Assembly: GCA_037976565.1 (NCBI GenBank)
Contig: CP137670.1
Coordinates: 19,703,744 to 19,767,743 of the forward strand
Origin: Mesocentrotus franciscanus
Lineage: Eukaryota; Echinodermata; Echinoidea; Camarodonta; Strongylocentrotidae
Direction of reading: 5' to 3'
Length of the DNA: 64,000 nt
The notes under the pieces were generated by a model. It worked only from the letters and a program-made list of their open reading frames with translations, had not been told where the DNA came from and ran no database searches. Positions 26,213 to 40,200 of the stretch are shown piece by piece. Positions within the stretch are counted from its first letter, which is position 1, and each line of letters opens with the position of its first letter. A program made the position numbers and the translations under genes.

Positions 26213-28193
26213 TTAACTGTAGGAAGACGTTTAAAATGACCCCCTCTTAAAAGAGCCATTTATTTCTTAACCCATTGCCTTCTGGAACCAGGTGGCTCCT
26301 GTATTAAGCTTATAGGAATTTGAGAATCCAGTTGTCAACGGGTTAAGATGAGAGGTGGAAGACAAAATGCTGATGTGATATAAAAGTCCATACCATATGA
26401 CATATCTCAAGCGTGAACGTTTTAGTTTCGACTGTTGACATCGCATTACGGTTGTATTTATACAATTTTAGCTTTAGAGGAGATAATACGTGATTAAAAA
26501 AAATGGAACAAAAATGGAAGCGGGTATTCAGCAACATGTATAAGTTTTCTGTACAGAGACTTAGGCGAGAATAAAATAACACACCACCTAGCTGGCAAAC
26601 AGCAGGTTTTACAAAAATATTAAAAACGAACAAATAAATACACTTTTAATGGACTTATTACCACGGTCCAAGACCCACTTAATCTAAAGCTAGAAAATTC
26701 TATAAATCTGTATTCCCCGATGTTCTAAAGACTATATTTTCTGCAAACATTTCACAATTCATTGAATTTATAATGTATAGGTCATGTGGGAGTATCATTC
26801 AATATGAGTATTAGTCAAAATGACCTTAAACGCCCACCTTTTTAAGTCTAATTTCTGATATCACGGTCTAAAAGCTTTGTCTGATTCATAAAAGTGGAGG
26901 GTAAAAATTATTTAAATAAGTATTTTCTAGCTCTACAATGCTGCACTACATGTTAAATGTCAAGAAACCCAACGCGTAAGCTTATTGCACCACCTATAAC
27001 CATAGCCTACTAAAAATGGAATGTAATATACCAGGGCAAGGAAGATACACAAGCACTACATACAGAATTAAAAGAGCATGGTCAGCTAAAAATATAATGA
27101 TTTAAAAAAGCTTAACATTTGGTAAAACGCAAAGGAATATGATTTAAAGCTGAAAATCCAGGACGTCAGTTAACACACGCTCAAGGGAAATAATTTTGTT
27201 ATCCATGATGCTGAAGCGATTTGAAAATAGTAAATATGCAACCTTACAAGGTATATCAAAATTATAATTGTAATTTCGCTTAATGATTTTAAAAATACAT
27301 ACATCCCAGTCCATGGGTTACTGTTCAAGGCATCTGTTGTATTTTAAAAAAGGTTTCGGGCGGTCTCGGCAAGTATCGCAACGTCTGAAATTTTCCAAGG
27401 ACTTTGCTGTATTCGGCAAGTCTTAGATCATCTCGGGAACTTTCGCCAGGTCGGAAATTTTTCAAGGACTTGGCTGTATTCGACAAGTCTAAGGTCATCT
27501 CGTGAAGTTTTAGTGGACCACTTTTCAATGCCTCAACTGAATACAAAAAAGTTCCGGGTTGTCTCGGGTAGTTTCACACTCTTCTAAACACATCGGGTAC
27601 AATCGAAAAATATCGAGTTATCTCGGTAAGTTTCGAACACGTATTATCTATTGGAGAGCTATAAGATTAAAAGTCACAGCAACCCGATTCTTTCTTCTTC
27701 GCTGGTGTTTCTGTATTGAGTGTTATTCCGCTCGAGCTTACCTCCAAATCCTCTCTCTTGTGGAGTTGTCTGTCAAACATAAGATATAAAAATATGATAT
27801 ATATATTAATTCATATAATTATATCATTATCATCATTATTATCATCAACATTAACTATGCGGTATCCCTGGTAGGGAACATCGACTTGAGGTTGCATTGC
27901 GCCTTGGTCTCTTCTCCAGATATAACAGAGTAAAATTCGTTTTGTTTCCTCCTCCAATCTAAACAAAGGATCATCATATTGTTTCGGCGTTTCTAATTAT
28001 CATCGTTCAGCACGAGTGATAACAATTTTTTCCGAAGAGATAAAAATGTTCATTGAATTAGTTTCTAACAACAAAGTTATGGTTGGTACAAACTTTAGAA
28101 TGAAATCTTTGAAATTAAAGTTAAACCATTATTATTTAACCTACGAGAAATTTCGACACTTGACGATTTGGGTTATGTATTTTTGAAGATTAC
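26213..28193. other. Non-coding; expected place of the RASEF 3' intron or terminal exon
   Basis: I searched the minus strand for an acceptor in phase 2 followed by a short frame ending in a cysteine motif and found none I trust. A diverged tandem duplication of about 70 bp sits at 27370-27515 (core TTCCAAGGACTTTGCTGTAT and TTCAAGGACTTGGCTGTAT). Confidence 0.45.
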
Positions 28194-28270
28194 CTTGTTA
28201 ACTCAATGACTGCATCCTCAACGTTCGATCCCTCCTTAGCACTCGTCTCAATAAAAAGAGCATTGAAAGA
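28194..28270 (-). CDS. RASEF: RASEF exon: G5 motif (ETSAK) of the Rab domain
   Basis: The acceptor TTCCTGCAG precedes [20 protein letters not shown] and VIELTR; the donor is AACAAG|GTAATC. The exon starts in phase 0 and ends in phase 2 (77 nt). ETSAK is the fifth guanine-base recognition motif. If the intron were retained, the next in-frame codon is TAA directly after the Arg, giving a protein without a prenylation site. The following exon should supply the hypervariable tail and cysteines, and I could not locate it. Confidence 0.93.
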
Positions 28271-31200
28271 CTGCAGGAAAAGAAGGAAAACTAGATGGAA
28301 CTTCAACTGCGCGCAGTCGAAAATGATGCCTCCGCCATAGAGCAATTTTACAAACCAAAATGGAAGCAATTTTTAAAATTCAAGTTTGATTGTAATCCAT
28401 CTGTTGGTTCTAATGATAACGCGATCACAAGCTATTTTGAGATACATAATGAGCCCTGTGACCTTTGACCTCGTGACCCCAAATCTAATCAGTTCATTGA
28501 CTCTGCAAGATACATACATGACCCAAGTTTGGCGGTAATCCATCAATCGGTTCTTGAGATAAAGTGATCACAAGCTATTTTGCATACATAATGAGCCCTG
28601 TGACCTTTGACCTCGTGACCCCAAAATCTAATCAGTTCATTAGCTCTGCAAGATACATACATGACCCAAGTTTGGCGGTAATCCATCAATCGGTTCTTGA
28701 GATAACGTGATCACGAGCTATTTTTGCATACATAATGAGCCCTGTGACCTTTGACCTTGTGACCCCAAAATCTAATCAGTTCATTAGCTCTGCAAGATAC
28801 ATACATGACCCAAGTTTGGCGGTAATCCATCAATCGGTTCTTGAGATAACGCGATCACGAGCTATTTTTGCATACATAATGGGCCCTGTGACCTTTGACC
28901 TTTGACCTCGTGACCCCAAAATCTAATCAGTTCATTAGCTCTGCAAGATACATACATGACCCAAGTTTGGCGGTAATCCATCAATCGGTTCTTGAGATAA
29001 CGCGATCACGAGCTATTTTTGCATACATAATGGGCCCTGTGACCTTTGACCTTGGACCTCGTGACCCCAAAATCTAATCACTTCATTAGCTCTGCAAGAT
29101 ACATACATGACCCGAGTTTGGCGGTAATCCATCAATTGGTTCTTGAGATAACGCGATCACGAGCTATTTTTGCATACATAATGGGCCCTGTGACCTTTGA
29201 CCTTGGACCTCGTGACCCCAAAATCTAATCACTTCATTAGCTCTGCAAGATACATACATGACCCGAGTTTGGCGGTAATCCATCAATTGGTTCTTGAGAT
29301 AACGCGATCACGAGAACGGGACGTACGTACGTACGTACGGACGGACGGACAACCAGAAAACATAATGCCTCCGGCTACGTTGTAGCGGAGGCATAAAAAG
29401 GCAAAATAAACATAATTGGCTGTACTTGGTTCAAGATGTTATTAATCATTTTACTTGGTTATGTATGATTTTTAAAGCTAATTCGGCTTAGTAGAAATCA
29501 ATATGATTATAAGAGAAGTATGAGTTTCACTTTTAGATAGTGAATAACAAATTCCAATAAAAACAATGACGCATCAGAGTATCAAATAATTACAAAAAAC
29601 GATTAACTTATCTGAATCATTTTGTATTTCCATCAAGACAATAGGGATATTTTAATTTTACTGAAAGAGTCAAACTATCATCAAATCTTCTTTGCAAAGA
29701 GTTGCCGCACTAAAATATGGATTACTAAAATAGTCATTTCATTTCTTGAAACTAATCAGCAGGTTCGTAGCTTACCGTTGCAAGCCTCTGTCCATCTTCT
29801 GTTCGTACACAACGAGCGCCCTCTGCGATGGCTAATGGCCTAGCATCCAGCTTGTTAGCGCATATCATGACCGGAACAGGCTTGTGTGAACTCTCCTATA
29901 GAATTATATACAATAGAATCCGTGCATGCATGATATGGTTGCCTTAAAATTAAGTCGAATATATAAAATTAAAGATAAAGTTGAGTTCTGGTCATGCAAT
30001 TGCATTGTGAAAGAAACGTTGTGGAATCCATCAGAAAAGGTTGATCATCTAGCATATAAGTATTGATGTGTACTGCAAGGTTCTGGAATCATCAAAATGA
30101 TAAGAAATTTGGCCCAGTCTTGGTAAAGTTACAAGCACTGTACACAGAAAGATGTATATTGGACTACACAAACATGTGGCATAAAAATCCGTCCCGATTT
30201 TTATGATGTTACATGCCATATTTAGAATATTAAGGCATTTGAAGAGCCATGCTTTTCAGGGAACATTTTGTATTTGATGTTTTTCCACACTTGCATAATA
30301 ACAATGATAACGCTCACAAATTACTTTTCACCTCTTCCCAGAACTCAACCTTCTCTTTAAAGTCAAACGGTCACAGGAAAGAATTATAATGGTGTACTTT
30401 TGTTTTGGAAAGATCTTTGCATAATAACGGAAATACACATTTCCGGAAAGTAATAAAAGCAATAGTATGAACGCTTGGATTAGATTAGACACCACCGCTC
30501 CGTGTACATATTTTTCTTGTAATCTATTCTACTCTCAACTTTCTATACCAAAAAAAAAAAAGGATACAGAAGTAGGGAAATGGGTAAATAAATGAATAAT
30601 TTTGCCGATGTTCGTATATACTATGAGACAAAGAAAAATAAAGGTAAATGTTGTATCCTCTCAATTATCAATATCGTATGATGAAATACACCTTTCCAAA
30701 AACCATTGCATAATTCACAAGAGGTCCATTTTAACACCAGAATCACAATAATACAAACTAAACATTGGGAAAACTTGACCATGACCATTCTAAAATTGAT
30801 CAACCATGCCCCCACCCCTCACCTAAGAGATTATTATTTATTTATTTGACCAATTAGAAAACATACAGTGAGTATAACGATCAGATAATACATAGAGATT
30901 TCATAATGCATGCAAACAACAGTTTTAGGAAAGTGGGGAGGACAGAGAGAAGGATACAGTCTGCTGGCCAGGGGTGACAAAAGCAATTGAAATTGCTATT
31001 AGTACTCGAAAGCATGTCACCCCCGAGATATCAATGCGTCACTTAAAAGTGCTTACCTCAATTGCCTCGATCCAGTCACGCACGTTGATGAAGGATCTCT
31101 CGCAAGTGCAATCATAGAGAAGCAGTACTCCATCGGCCCGTCTGAAGTAAGATTTAGCGATACTTCGAAACCTTTCCTGCCCGGCCGTATCCCAAAGCTG

Positions 31201-34200
31201 TAACGAGGTGACTCGGTCATCCACGTCGATTGTCTTCATTTGAAAGTCAACGCCTGTATGATAGTTAATAAACGGATGAAATCATTTCAAAATCATTTCA
31301 TTTAAAGGCCAACTGCACTACTTATAGCTACTTACGCCCTCTACATAGCAAACAATGCCTAATCGGTTACCATTGGTCCCCATGGTCCTCTTTTTCTTAT
31401 GATAATTGAAAGCTGAGTTGATGAGAAAACCACCAGTCAGTGACCAGCAGGGTGGTCTAATCCCTCTTGGCTAAACTAGTGTAGATAGGCTTTAAAGAAT
31501 CTTCTTCGAATTGTAATAATGCATAGCCCTAAATATGAGGTTTATGCTTCTACCAAAAAACCTTACAATTTATTAAGCAAGCTTTCATCCACTTCTATGG
31601 ACTCCATGAAGCCGAGTGATTCTTCACAGATTTTTTGCTGTCATAGGCACCCGGGTCACTGAGTAACCAGGGGGTGTTTCACAAATACTAAGATCGACTT
31701 TAAGTTGGACTTGACTATAGCAGGCCGTTTATGCCATTATTTGCTCTCAAAATTATGATCTTTAGATATAAATATTTTCTCCTTCAATAATGAATTATCA
31801 AAAAATGTAAGTTCTGTAGATTTGTGACCATGACTTGTACGTCCCTTGAGAGCTTATGCCAGTAAATGGTGAGAGCAAATAGTGGCATGAACGGCCTGCC
31901 ATAGTTAAGTCCAACTTAAAGTCGATCTTAGTCTTTGTGAAACACCCCCAGAGTCTATATTTTCACTATTGCTACGTGTTATGACCTCACCAACCAATGA
32001 AACTTTTCCGTTTCTTGGCCCTAATTTCCACAAATGAAAATGTAGCTTAAACATTTAGACGTTTTTACATCTATTGACAACGTCTAAGAAGTGACAAACA
32101 ACATTTATTTTGTTCTTAAACAAAAAATCTCGACTCGACTTCGATTGTGGTAGAAACGTACCAAGTGAAATTGTCAATGATGAAGTAATCAGATGACATG
32201 AAAAGTTGGTGAAAGACTACAATATGTTGACATCGTTTTCAAAATTGCAAGTGCTCAAGGGAAAATTTATGATATTAAAACAAAAAATTATAAACAAATT
32301 TAGTTTGGTTGACAAGATTTATAGCACCCGTGGCTTCAATTAATTAGCATGCATGAGAATATGCCTTTTGAAGGAAATAAAGAAATTTCTTTTCTTTTCT
32401 TACCTAACGTTGAGTTGAGGTTGCTATGGAAGATGCCTTTACACAGTCTCATAATGAAACTAGACTTGCCCACTGCTGCATCTCCGGCTAAAACAATCTT
32501 ATACATCCGCTCTGGGTGGGCTGTCGGAGTCGGGGACATCGGCTACAACACAAACAGAATATAACAGTAGAATTACGCCTAGAAATAACCCTTATTCTTC
32601 TAACATGGGGCCTGTCTTTAATATAAACAGTTGCGAATAATCGTAACTTATTTGCGATTGATATCAATCCCAACTGTGTACATAAGAGATATGAGACTGC
32701 AAACTTGTGACTGATAAGAGGACTTACGATTGATTCGGATCAATCGCAACTATTTATAAGACGGGGCCATGATCTCAGAACCTCCCCTACACATACACAC
32801 ACATCTATCGAACATTGTCATAAGCGTGTGGTAGTTGATTGTTATCAACTATAGATCTGATCATTATAATATGCCTTTAAGATTAAACCGTCGGGCAAAA
32901 TTTGCCTATAGATAATCGTCGTTTTTTCTTGCAAGGATCGCTCTGCGTTTAATCCCTAGCCTTATAGTAGAAACAGTATATGTAATCCCCAAGCTAATGA
33001 AAATCAAATGGTCCCGAAATCCCTGTTCTTTTTATCTTTCACAGTCTTTTATTTTTAATTTCATTTAATAATTTGTCAACTTATGGCATGGAAACACTCC
33101 GTCAGCAAAAACGTTATTTTTCATGGAGATCCATATATATTATAACCTAGAAGAATACCCAGCCTAGAAATAATTGAGTCACAAATATAGATTTATTGAC
33201 TTTTGGTAATTCATAAATTAGTCACGATTTTCTTTTTTCTCATAACTAGATTTTTTTGGGACTAATTCTTAAATAGAGATTTTGCCCGAGAACATGTCAT
33301 GTTCCAACCAAATTGTAAATAAAAGGAGGAAAAATAAAAGAAGTCATTTGTGACAGCTAATATACTTTATGGATGGTATTCTCGTACACGGACAAACTTT
33401 AGTCCATGGTTTAATCCTCCGACTAAGTATGGAATGCCAAGTGTCCATATGAATATATTTTTGAATAATTTGATATGTCCCTAAATTACCATAATAACAT
33501 AATTATATAAGGTTATATTGTTGTTTATTATGTTATGACATTTTATTTTAACTTGGTGACAGATTAAATTATTCAAAAACATATTCATATGGACACTTGG
33601 CATTCCATACTTAGTCGGAGGATTAAACCATGGACTAAAGTTAGTCCGCTTTCGAGAGTACCATCCATACAATTTAGTAAGTTTCTCAATATCATCCAAT
33701 AACTTGACGACATACTTGGTATCATGATTGTGTTTTACCGACAAAGTATTTTGTTAATTTAGAAGGAAAAAAATGTTATAAAACTGCAAAAATTTAGACA
33801 GCACAGCCTAAATCCCCAATTACCTATTCTATAGTTAATATCTCAAATACATTTTTTCAAAGATAATGTTACAAGGTAAATTATAGTTCCTGACATAAGC
33901 ACTGATATGTAAACAAAACAAAAAAATATTATATTCCTTTTCATAAATATTATCGCTTTCTAAGTTAGAGCACAAACAAAATTATAGTAAAATTCAGACA
34001 CACAAGTGGGATGCTAGACATGCATATCCATGGGTTATAGGACAAGAAATAAGGCGTCTCTCATTAATGTTAGATTATTAGTGAACTTCAAGAATTTACA
34101 TAGTTCTTCAGGTTTAGTATTTTTAGTTCTTTTTAATAAAGAGTACCTCAATTTCAAAGAATTCCTTGAGATTATTTACCACGGATGTAACCTTCAAATT

Positions 34201-37200
34201 AAAACCAAATAATGGAGGAAATGAATTGCATAAATCATATTCAGAATTTTAACATATAACTCAATTACATTCTGTTTAATTGTTTTGAGGAGCTTGCAAA
34301 AAGATATTTAAAAATTCGGTCTGAAAGAGAATAGAGAGGCGAAGAGTCGATTGGACTCGAAAAAGAAGCAGGATAAAGAATTCGAAGAAAATTGTATTCA
34401 ACAGTGTAAATTTATGGCAAAAGAAAAAGTAAAAGAAAACAAATCCATACACTGATTTTAAATGACCTTGTCTTAGTAAAGATTTTGTACAATGAAATCA
34501 AACAAACTATATAATTCTTCAAATTGTTAACATTTTAGATAGATAAACTGATGCATTTAAATCACATACTTAATATTTACTTCAAGAAATGTTGCAAATA
34601 TAACAAAGAAACATTTTTTTTTTTGGCATCTTAAAGAGAACGAAATTAGATGCACTTAAATAATTGTCATAAATTATGACTCTGACATCTTGTGGGAAAC
34701 AATAGGTATATGTGTACACACTAAAACAATTCATTTTGGTAAAAGAAGTTAAATGATGGTGTAAAACAGTTACCTGTTGTGGTAGTTGCGGAAGAGCGCG
34801 CTTTCTCGAACCACCTCCACTTGACCGTGGAGAACTACCACGTGACAAGCTACGCGTATCTCTGATTGGCTCCCCGTAATGTGACGCCTGACGGCCCATG
34901 CTCGCTGCTCCTCTGCTATTGGTTGAATGTTGTGATGATGTCGCGTGTGACGTCTCATGATGAGAGGCCTGGCGTTGCGCGTCTTTCATTTCTTGTTTCT
35001 AGAAATTTAAGAAAGTAAATTTTTGGTAAAACATAGTCTATTTTCAAAACTCGGCTAAATATATACCTACACTGTTGCCCATAACGTTGTAATAAATTTT
35101 GCTACCTATCTTGAATGAAATGAATATGACAATATGACTTATTATTGATAGATAAAGTTCATAGTTCAAAGTTCATTCTTCTCATAATTTCATTGATCAA
35201 GCTCTATCACCCCTAAGATTGATCAATTAGGTTCCATCCATGAAGAAAAAACACATTATCACAATCATTCCATTAAAAGAGGTAACAAAATATTATTCGA
35301 ACTTTCTGGGCAACAGTGTATTTCAACTAGTATACAGTTAGCTATTGTGTCACTCTTTGCTATGTGACTCGTGTATTTCATGCAGTATTTTTTATTCATT
35401 CACTTGTTTTTATATTCGCCTTTGATTAGGAAACTAGATTTTTGTGTTTTATACAAATTTTCCGACGAAATTGGAAAAAGGGCTCTATAGCTTGCATTTT
35501 TTTTTGTCGCCAACCCATTTTGTTTTCCTTTATATCTGTTGCTCATCTGCCGCTTAAAGTTATCATACATCAGGAATGATTTTGAAACTGTAATACTTTG
35601 CACGTTTCCTAGCCAAATCGGCCTAAGTGCATCTAAAAAGAAAGAAAACACTCTAGTAGCAGCTAATTTGCCTGTTCAACCAACTAAACCATATTATACG
35701 CATACTCTCTACCAAAAAGATAAATTCCTGTTATATTCATAATAAATTGATAATGGTAATCATAGTTCCATGTTTATCGCATGCCATTATTTCACAATAT
35801 AAAATGCTGGTACATGATATGTTAATTGATGGTTGTCCTTGGAGTGGCTGACGTACCATGGACACTGCTATTTCTTCCTTTAATGGGGGCGCTCTTCTCA
35901 AATCTTCTTCTGTTTCTGAGTCGAGCTCATTGGGGTCTCGAAGGGTGGAGTTTCCAGAGTCTGCGGGGGGAAAAAGGAGAAGAAAAAAATTAATGACCAA
36001 AAGAGAAGAGAGAGAGAGAGAGGGAGGTAGGTAGAGGGAGGCAGGAAGAGAGGGGGTATTTTATTCATGAATAGAAAGAGTCTCACTCGCGTTACAATAA
36101 TTCGGCTATTGAAATGATTGCCTACACTGCAAAAACCAGAGTGTTAAATTTAACACCAAGGGTGTTAAATTTAACACTTTCTTGGTATCTATATCGTGCA
36201 ACTCCTCTGGTGTTACTTAACACCATTTTCTGGAATTAGATAATTTCAATTCCACTTTTGGTGTTAATATTTGACAACTCCTACTGGTGTAGATTAACAC
36301 CAATATCTGGAATCATAACAAATTCAATTCCACTTTTGGTGTTTATATTCTTGTTGATCCATTAGAGATTTTTCTATGTATGTCTAATGGTCCCACATTC
36401 CATATTCCCTATTATCGACCATTATCGACCAGGGTAGAGGAACCAGTGGTAAACTGATAATTCATAATCGATGTTGGCAACTGTCCACCAATAGGTATAT
36501 TCTAATCTCCATTGCATTAACTCCATCACATAGATCATTTGAAGTAAATTCAAGATTAACATGTATGTGGTACAGGCTGGTACACATATATATATATAAA
36601 ATAAACATGCATGTTGTTTCTTGGTTAGTAATCATATAATCAATATATCTATTGCTAAAACGTTAATATAATTGTAACAAGATCGGACATATAATCAATT
36701 GGTCAATAATTGCCAAAGGAAAATACAAATCACAAAATTGATGTGCATTGTCATAATTTGCTTAACAAATCATGATAAATGTATTTTCTGTGAACACGTG
36801 TAAAGTAATCATTAAGCGCGCGTACACTTTGTGAAAACTTATTCGACCAATCAACCGCCTTAAACGAAATCACGTGATGATACTTTCAACACCAAGCATA
36901 AAACAACACCATGTTACTTAACACCCAGTAATTATTAATGCATGCTTAAATCTGACCGGTGTTAAAAATAACACCAATGGTGTCAAAAAAATTCAATACC
37001 ATACTGGTGTTAGAAATTTAACACCCTGGTTTTTGCAGTGTATTTGGAAATAAAGAAGCCATTCTTTTTTGTGAATTGTCAAATGACCTGCAAATAAATT
37101 TCTTTTGAGTATTGTTTTTCAACACATTGAAACCTTGATAACATATGGGAAAGCTGTTTGAAAGGGTCTAAATCATGATAAAACATTTAATGTTAGTCAC

Positions 37201-40200
37201 TGCACTTAATATAAGTCTTTACTCTGGTAGCCTATCTTTTTATTATTTGGACGGAATAATCCGCAATTTGTATCAGAGCCGTTTCGATTGCACAATTCTA
37301 TATACTTATGAATTATGAATACTGGGATATGACTATGTTAATTGAAAATAAAATTGGTGCAGGGGTATATTTACGATTAGAGATTTGTTCAACACAGCAA
37401 ATATAAATGAATTGGTATAAACGTATTACAAAAGGGCATCCAGTCGATGCCAAAGATTCCAAAATTAAAAAAAAAGTGGATCGATGAAATTGAGAAATCA
37501 ATATCTATCTAGATATGCAAACAATGTGCAGACCTCGATATTTCATCAATTCAATTACAAGAAAAAAGTGAATTCAATTCAACCGTACAGTGAAAACAAG
37601 GGATTGTGTTAACAAAATCGATTAGTATTATGTCTGTTAATGTGCAGCAACGTTGTCAGATATTGTGCTTAATTAGACAGTATAACTTACACACAGTCTC
37701 ACCTAGAAATTCTTCAAGAAGTTTTCTCGCTCCTGATTTTTGAATGAGAGCTATACCATTGAAATTGCGATAGATATTGAATGAAAACTATATTATCTAT
37801 CCGTCTTCGATGAAATAAACAAGTTAAGTACTCAAATGAGAACTGGGCTTTATTCAAGATCGTATAATGAATATTCTCGGTACAAAATTAATAAACAACA
37901 CATAATGTACCTGGATTTTCATTAAATATAAATATTTTTAAATCTATTCATCAAGCTTAAAGTGGAAAAAAATGTACATACTATTTCTGGGATAAATAAA
38001 GATGGTATCAAATTGTACGGTTACATTATCACAAGTGCCTTAGTTTGACTTTGCAATGAGGCAATGTCGATTAGCAGCATAGCATCAAACAAATGCATTT
38101 AGCGTAAACAGCTAATGGTAAAATTATAGCTCATTTTGAAATACAGTAGGGGTCTTTCTTATCTCTGACATTTTACTTTGATAGACATTGAGAAGGGGCA
38201 TTAAATACATCCAGGACAAGAGTATTTAGCTTTGTGATATTGAAGCATATAGTATCAAGTTAAAGCATTTCTATGTTAAATGGAATATAGCTCATTCCCT
38301 AATCCTAAGTAAGGATTGTTTTTCTGTGACATGATTAACAGAAATTGTATAAAAATTGAAACGCGTTTATACTTAAAAGGTAACAGTTTAGCTCGTTGGA
38401 TAATGCAGTCTATGCCTTGCTTTATGTTACATAATACACATTAATTTTGAAATGAATAGAGAAAAAGAAATGTTCACCTCCATTGTTAGGATGATTATTA
38501 TCATATGGCCTATGTTAAGCAAAATGGCACCTCCATCTGGCTCTCCGCGAAAATAAGATTGAAAGCCTTAAATTGACAACACCTTGAGGGCTCAAAAATG
38601 TATTTTTATTTCATCAAAAGTCAACATGTTCGTACCTATGCAGATTATTATCAGACACATTGCATTTCATTAGAACGATGTAGCAATGAATAAAACTATT
38701 ATAGTTGCCAATTTGAAGAGCAACATGCGAATCAATCTAGCCTTAAAATACTCCTGTCCTGAAAGTCGTGAAATAGGGAAAGGTTAAATTTGGAAAGTTT
38801 TTAAGTTTACCTCCATCATCAGGATAATTATCACCGTCTGTGGTATGGTAAGCAAAATGGCGTCTCCCTCCAGTCATCTGCATTTCTGAGCCATCGTAAG
38901 AGCCTTGAGATGCATACGATTTACGCTGTCTTGACCTGACATGGAGATAACATTGAAAGTAATTTAATTAACTCATCGGCTACTGAATTCTCTGAGGCTT
39001 TAATACAAGAGCCACACGGTTCCCATAGGCAGTGGGTTAAATATGTTTATGTTATGCACTTGATATGATTGTAATTAGCTTTATTTATATCACTACTGTA
39101 TCTTAAACAAAATTACATCGAGGATAGATGTCATTCTGGGTGACAACACATAGAGATGGCAATCCAATATTAATAATTTACCATTTTTCAACATCAACCT
39201 TCTTTTGAAACGAAAATATGCAATGACCATTTCATAGCTTAAGCTACGGTCACAAAGGTTCGTACGAACGATTATTTCGTACGAACCCCCTGTTTTTCCA
39301 TTGTCTTCCCGAATTTCCATTGTCTGAAAATCGTTCGTACGGCGTTCGTAGCAGTTCGTAATGGCATTTGTGAACGAGGCTTTACATAATAGTATGAAGA
39401 TTTAACATTTTCAAAATGTCTGCTTATATTTGGTGGTGTAGAAAAGTATACAAAGCAGACAGAAAGTATACAAGCAGACGGGTTGCATGTTTTAACTTCG
39501 GACAAAGATATGATTAAGTGCTGGTCACTGATAACGATAACGGTAACGATAACGGTAAATATTACTATAACTACAACAACAACTACAACTATAAACATAA
39601 CTATAACCGTAACTATAACCATAACTATAACCATAACTATAACAATTACTATATTCAATACGCTGACTATAACTCTATAACTCTAACTCTAACTCTAACT
39701 ACAGCTACAACTATAACCATAACTACTACTATAACTACAACTATTACTAAAAATAAAAACAATAGGCAGAAAATCAGTGCCGACGGTTCATTGTATAATT
39801 TCGGTCAACAGCATCGATAAGCTATATCCTTTCCAAATAAAATTCCGGAGACTGATCTCATGTTGATACTGTTTAATATATTATCACTATGGTTATTGTT
39901 ATTGGTTATACAAATTGGCTCTTAAAGCGATTTACTTACGGGTCCACAATGACGTCATCACCTATGTAATCATTCATGAACGATGCTGAGCTGAGCAGAC
40001 GCGTTGTACGAGGCGACATGCGAGACGTCTGTTAAGAGTAAAAAAAAATAGTATTTAAAAAAATGTCCCTTAACTCGTCGATTCTTAAAGAATTTTGATA
40101 AATATTTCATTACCTTTGGCCTCCCAGGTGAGAAGTATTACTCTTTTAATTTCGTTATTTTCTATGCAAAAATATTATAGTTTTTTTCTTCAACTGGATG

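Noticed and set aside
28895..29385. Three similar 60-codon frames in a row
   Set aside because: They are the same frame of three minisatellite units; non-coding repeat.
39530..39755. Interstitial telomeric repeat
   Set aside because: The hexamer is variable (TATAAC, CATAAC, CTCTAA), not a uniform TTAGGG-type unit.
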